From the NCBI RefSeq assembly GCF_015767635.1, contig NZ_CP065230.1:3720001-3784000 (forward strand): a DNA stretch of 64,000 nt, written 5' to 3'. Both the position numbers and the translations under genes were made by a program. Position 1 is the stretch's first letter. Each line of letters opens with the position of its first letter. Below, in pieces: positions 62,766 through 64,000 of this stretch. Below the pieces are notes generated by a model. The model was not told the origin of the DNA, made no database searches, and saw only the letters and a program-made list of their open reading frames with translations. The DNA comes from Halomonas sp. A40-4. GTDB taxonomy: Bacteria; Pseudomonadota; Gammaproteobacteria; Pseudomonadales; Halomonadaceae.

Positions 62766-64000
62766 CGATGCTCCTGTTCGGGCTGTTTTTTGCCTTGATG
62801 CTGCTCAACGTGCCCATCGCCTTTGCGATTGGCGCCAGCACGCTGTTTGCGCTTTATCAGGCGGGCGTGCCGCTGATGGTGGTGCCCCAGCAGATGTTCC
62901 AGGGGATTAACTCCTTCGCCCTGGTGGCGATCCCGATGTTTATTCTGGCCGGGGATTTAATGGCCCAGGGTAAGGTAAGCGAAAAGCTGGTGAGCTTTGC
63001 CGATTCATTGGTGGGCTTTATGCGCGGCGGGCTGTCGCTCGTCTCGATCATGGCAGGGATGTTCTTTGCCGCCATTTCCGGCTCGGGAGCAGCCACCACC
63101 GCCGCCGTGGGTTCGAGCCTGGTGCCGGAGCTCAAGCGCAAGGGTTACGACCCCGCCTCCGCCGCCAGCTTGATCGCCGCCAGCGGCACCATCGGCGTGG
63201 TGATTCCACCGTCGGTGCCGATGATCATCTACGCGGTCATCGCCCAGCAGTCGGTCTCCAAGCTGTTCTTGAACGGCTTTTTGCCGGGCCTGGCGATGGG
63301 CCTGGGGCTGATGGCAATCGCCATTACCCAGGCTTATCGGCGGCAGTACCCCAAGGGCACACCGCTGTCTTTGCCTGTGATTCTGCGCACCTTCAAAGAC
63401 GCCAGTTGGGGACTGATGACGCCGGTGATTATCCTTGGCGGCATCTTCTCGGGCATCTTCACGCCGTCTGAGGCGGCGGTGGTAGCGGTCAACTACGCCA
63501 TTATGGTGTCGTTGTTTGTGTATCGCGATTTAACGATCCCCAATGTGTACCAACTGCTGATTCGCTCGGCGATGACCACCTCGGTGATCATGCTGGTGAT
63601 TGCCATGTCGGCGGTGCTCAGCTGGACGCTGTCCAGTTGGCAGGTACCTGGGGCTATTGCCCAGTCGGTGCTGTCGCTGTCCACCGACCCGTACGTGATC
63701 ATGCTGTTGATCGTCGCGGTCATTCTGCTCACCGGGGTGTTTATCGAGACCGCCAGCGCGTTGATCATTCTGACCCCCGTGCTGCTGCCGCTTGCGCTGC
63801 AGTTGGGCATCGACCCGATCCACTTTGGCCTGATTATCGTGGTGGGGCTGTCCATCGGCATGATTACCCCGCCGGTGGCCATCAACCTCTATGTGGCCTC
63901 CTCGGTGACGCAACTGCCGCTGGAGCGCATCACCCAGGCTATCGTGCCATATCTACTGGGGTTGATCGGCGTACTGCTATTGGTGGTTTACGTGCCGATG
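62762..64000 (+). CDS. dctM: TRAP transporter large permease (DctM-type), partial at window end
   Basis: 413 codons from ATG 62762 to the window edge without a stop; the family is about 425 residues, so only the last few are missing. Hallmarks are LMLLNVPIAFAIGASTLFAL, ISGSGAATTAAVGSSLVPELKRKGYD and GVVIPPSVPMIIYAV. Pairs with the DctQ encoded just upstream. Confidence 0.94.
   Translation, partial: MTMLLFGLFFALMLLNVPIAFAIGASTLFALYQAGVPLMVVPQQMFQGINSFALVAIPMFILAGDLMAQGKVSEKLVSFADSLVGFMRGGLSLVSIMAGMFFAAISGSGAATTAAVGSSLVPELKRKGYDPASAASLIAASGTIGVVIPPSVPMIIYAVIAQQSVSKLFLNGFLPGLAMGLGLMAIAITQAYRRQYPKGTPLSLPVILRTFKDASWGLMTPVIILGGIFSGIFTPSEAAVVAVNYAIMVSLFVYRDLTIPNVYQLLIRSAMTTSVIMLVIAMSAVLSWTLSSWQVPGAIAQSVLSLSTDPYVIMLLIVAVILLTGVFIETASALIILTPVLLPLALQLGIDPIHFGLIIVVGLSIGMITPPVAINLYVASSVTQLPLERITQAIVPYLLGLIGVLLLVVYVPM

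Noticed and set aside
1..64000. CRISPR array
   Set aside because: Reading through the non-coding parts shows no regularly spaced direct repeats and no cas-like gene.

Overview
The window looks like a gammaproteobacterial chromosome, most likely a Halomonas-type halophile. This is inferred from three TRAP/TAXI uptake systems, the GC-rich core coding style and the kinds of insertion sequence present; there is no rRNA or housekeeping marker to prove it. It is a mosaic: GC-rich catabolic and restriction genes alternate with AT-richer accessory genes, and mobile elements sit at most junctions.

Layout. (1) 0-6 kb: an operon of a radical SAM protein (broken by one in-frame amber codon), a small acidic protein of unknown function, and a 1343-residue protein with an Mrr-like nuclease end and a STAND-type P-loop. 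This is a candidate uncharacterised defence locus. (2) 6.2-8.4 kb: an IS91-type element (tyrosine recombinase plus HUH transposase). (3) 8.6-11.9 kb: an OLD-family nuclease and a HigB toxin followed by a HigA antitoxin fused to an ImmA/IrrE peptidase. (4) 12.03 kb: the detached 3' half of a tRNA-Arg. The intact tRNA-Arg(CCG) lies at 61.03-61.11 kb in the same orientation, and the two share an identical 16-bp core, so the 49 kb between them read as one tRNA-integrated genomic island, probably built in layers.

Inside the island. 12.4-17.1 kb carries an AAA-ATPase-like/PD-(D/E)XK protein, an IS1380 and an ISL3 element. 17.3-22.9 kb is a 3-hydroxybenzoate-type module: MarR regulator, TRAP transporter and a flavin monooxygenase resembling 3-hydroxybenzoate 4-hydroxylase. 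24.8-38.5 kb is a phthalate module in two facing operons. The plus-strand operon has the dioxygenase reductase, the dihydrodiol dehydrogenase, a MarR regulator and a class II aldolase-type protein. The minus-strand operon has the Rieske oxygenase, a 4,5-dihydroxyphthalate decarboxylase, a TAXI receptor, its fused permease and a NadC-like enzyme. Between the operons lie a group IIC intron, a remnant of a second intron, and broken IS3/IS630 copies. Both aromatic routes should end at protocatechuate, whose ring-cleavage genes are not in the window.

38.8-41.0 kb holds two damaged IS5 copies facing each other around an antitoxin-like remnant and a tiny membrane protein. 41.2-47.5 kb is a three-gene operon: a ParB-like small protein followed by two very large tyrosine recombinases. 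48.0-50.4 kb is an integrase/excisionase/repressor switch. 50.4-60.9 kb is a type I restriction-modification locus whose hsdMS and hsdR are separated by a DarTG toxin-antitoxin pair and two gene remnants, and which ends in a YgjP-type metallopeptidase gene. Beyond the tRNA, 61.2-64 kb is a third TRAP transporter (dctPQM) cut by the window edge.
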